Source: Lachnospiraceae bacterium UBA7225 (GTDB taxonomy: Bacteria > Bacillota > Clostridia > Lachnospirales > Lachnospiraceae). Taken from it: DNA of 6,651 bases. Shown here piece by piece: positions 6,295 to 6,651 of this stretch. Below the pieces are notes generated by a model that did not search any database, had not been told where the DNA came from, and was given only the letters and a program-made list of their open reading frames with translations. The stretch is taken from positions 1 through 6,651 of the forward strand of contig DKTR01000019.1 in assembly GCA_002473385.1 (NCBI GenBank), read 5' to 3'. Positions within the stretch are counted from its first letter, which is position 1, and every line of letters starts with the position of its first letter. A program made the translations under genes and the position numbers.

Positions 6295-6651
6295 ATGAAA
6301 CAGGGAACTTGGAGACGGATTAAGAGATATAAAATGATGTATTTATTTTTGCTTCCGGCGCTGATTACGGTGATTCTTTTCAGCTACAAGCCAATGGTTG
6401 GCATTATTATGGCGTTTCAGGACTTTAATATCAATTATTCTTATTTATCCAGTCCTTTTGTCGGGTTAAAGCACTTCAGGGAATTTCTGCAGGATCCGGA
6501 TTTCTACAGAGCGCTGCGCAATACGCTGGCGCTGGGAAGCTTATCGCTTCTGTTCGGGTTTCCGATACCGATTATTTTTGCTTTGATTTTAAATGAAAAA
6601 AGATATTTGAGGGATATTACAGCAGCTTTTTCAGAAGTTTGTCCTCGTCCT
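6295..6651 (+). CDS. Carbohydrate ABC transporter permease, LplB/YtePQ-like, N-terminal part (cut by window edge)
   Basis: The first 119 codons of a binding-protein-dependent sugar-importer permease, a family of about 300 residues that takes up complex or oligomeric sugars together with a second permease and a lipoprotein. A basic N-terminus is followed by TM1 (about 14-38). Family hallmarks follow: YKPMVGIIMAFQDFN (31-45), GLKHFREFLQDPDFYRALRNTL (57-78, where the binding-protein-dependent transport domain begins) and FPIPIIFALILNE (89-101). The expected membrane-spanning domain, EAA loop and C-terminus lie outside. After about residue 109 the translation stops resembling the family, whereas the next frame, from 6626, reads LFQKFVLVL, which does. 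A one-base insertion near 6622-6625 is therefore suspected, either a sequencing or assembly error or a real frameshift. Binding protein and second permease genes are expected downstream. The sugar cannot be named. Confidence 0.88.
   Translation, partial: MKQGTWRRIKRYKMMYLFLLPALITVILFSYKPMVGIIMAFQDFNINYSYLSSPFVGLKHFREFLQDPDFYRALRNTLALGSLSLLFGFPIPIIFALILNEKRYLRDITAAFSEVCPRP

Overview
The window looks like a chromosomal segment of a Gram-positive, anaerobic Firmicute, most likely of the Clostridia/Lachnospiraceae type. The grounds are strong AGGAGG-like ribosome binding sites, AT-rich promoters with near-consensus TTGAnn / TATAnT boxes around a moderate-GC coding sequence, a large-ectodomain heterodimeric ABC exporter, an LplB-type sugar permease, and intergenic palindromic repeats. 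The genus cannot be read from the sequence. All four genes are on the + strand, in three apparent transcription units.

Unit 1 (about 117-4242): a promoter, then two overlapping genes (ATGA overlap) for the two halves of a type IV (ABCB/MDR-like) exporter. Their nucleotide-binding domains are complementary. The first subunit has a canonical signature motif but Asp instead of the catalytic Glu and Gln instead of the switch His. The second has a canonical Walker B Glu and switch His but a degenerate signature. Together they would form one active and one degenerate ATP site, as in the TM287/288, LmrCD and BmrCD heterodimers. The first subunit also has an extra region of about 150 residues outside the membrane between TM1 and TM2. 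A long hairpin with a T-run closes the unit.

Non-coding region (4174-4588): after the terminator, about 225 bases (4245-4468) hold a chain of strong imperfect palindromes bounded by an 11-base direct repeat. There is no credible gene in it, and a REP/MITE-like repeat element is the best guess. It is followed by a near-consensus promoter (4482-4510) and a short leader that begins with a perfect 12-bp stem-loop.

Unit 2 (about 4517-6192): one gene for a siroheme/[4Fe-4S] nitrite/sulfite reductase of 512 residues, with all four cluster cysteines and the basic substrate-site residues in place, closed by a GTAA-loop intrinsic terminator.

Unit 3 (6239 onward): an extended -10 promoter and the first 119 codons of an LplB/YtePQ-like carbohydrate ABC permease that runs off the window. 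Its last dozen codons look out of frame compared with the family.

The three units have no obvious shared function. Nothing here is clearly a new biological system. The palindrome array, the leader stem-loop of the reductase gene, the codon-use change at the end of the second ABC gene and the suspected frameshift at the right edge deserve a second look.
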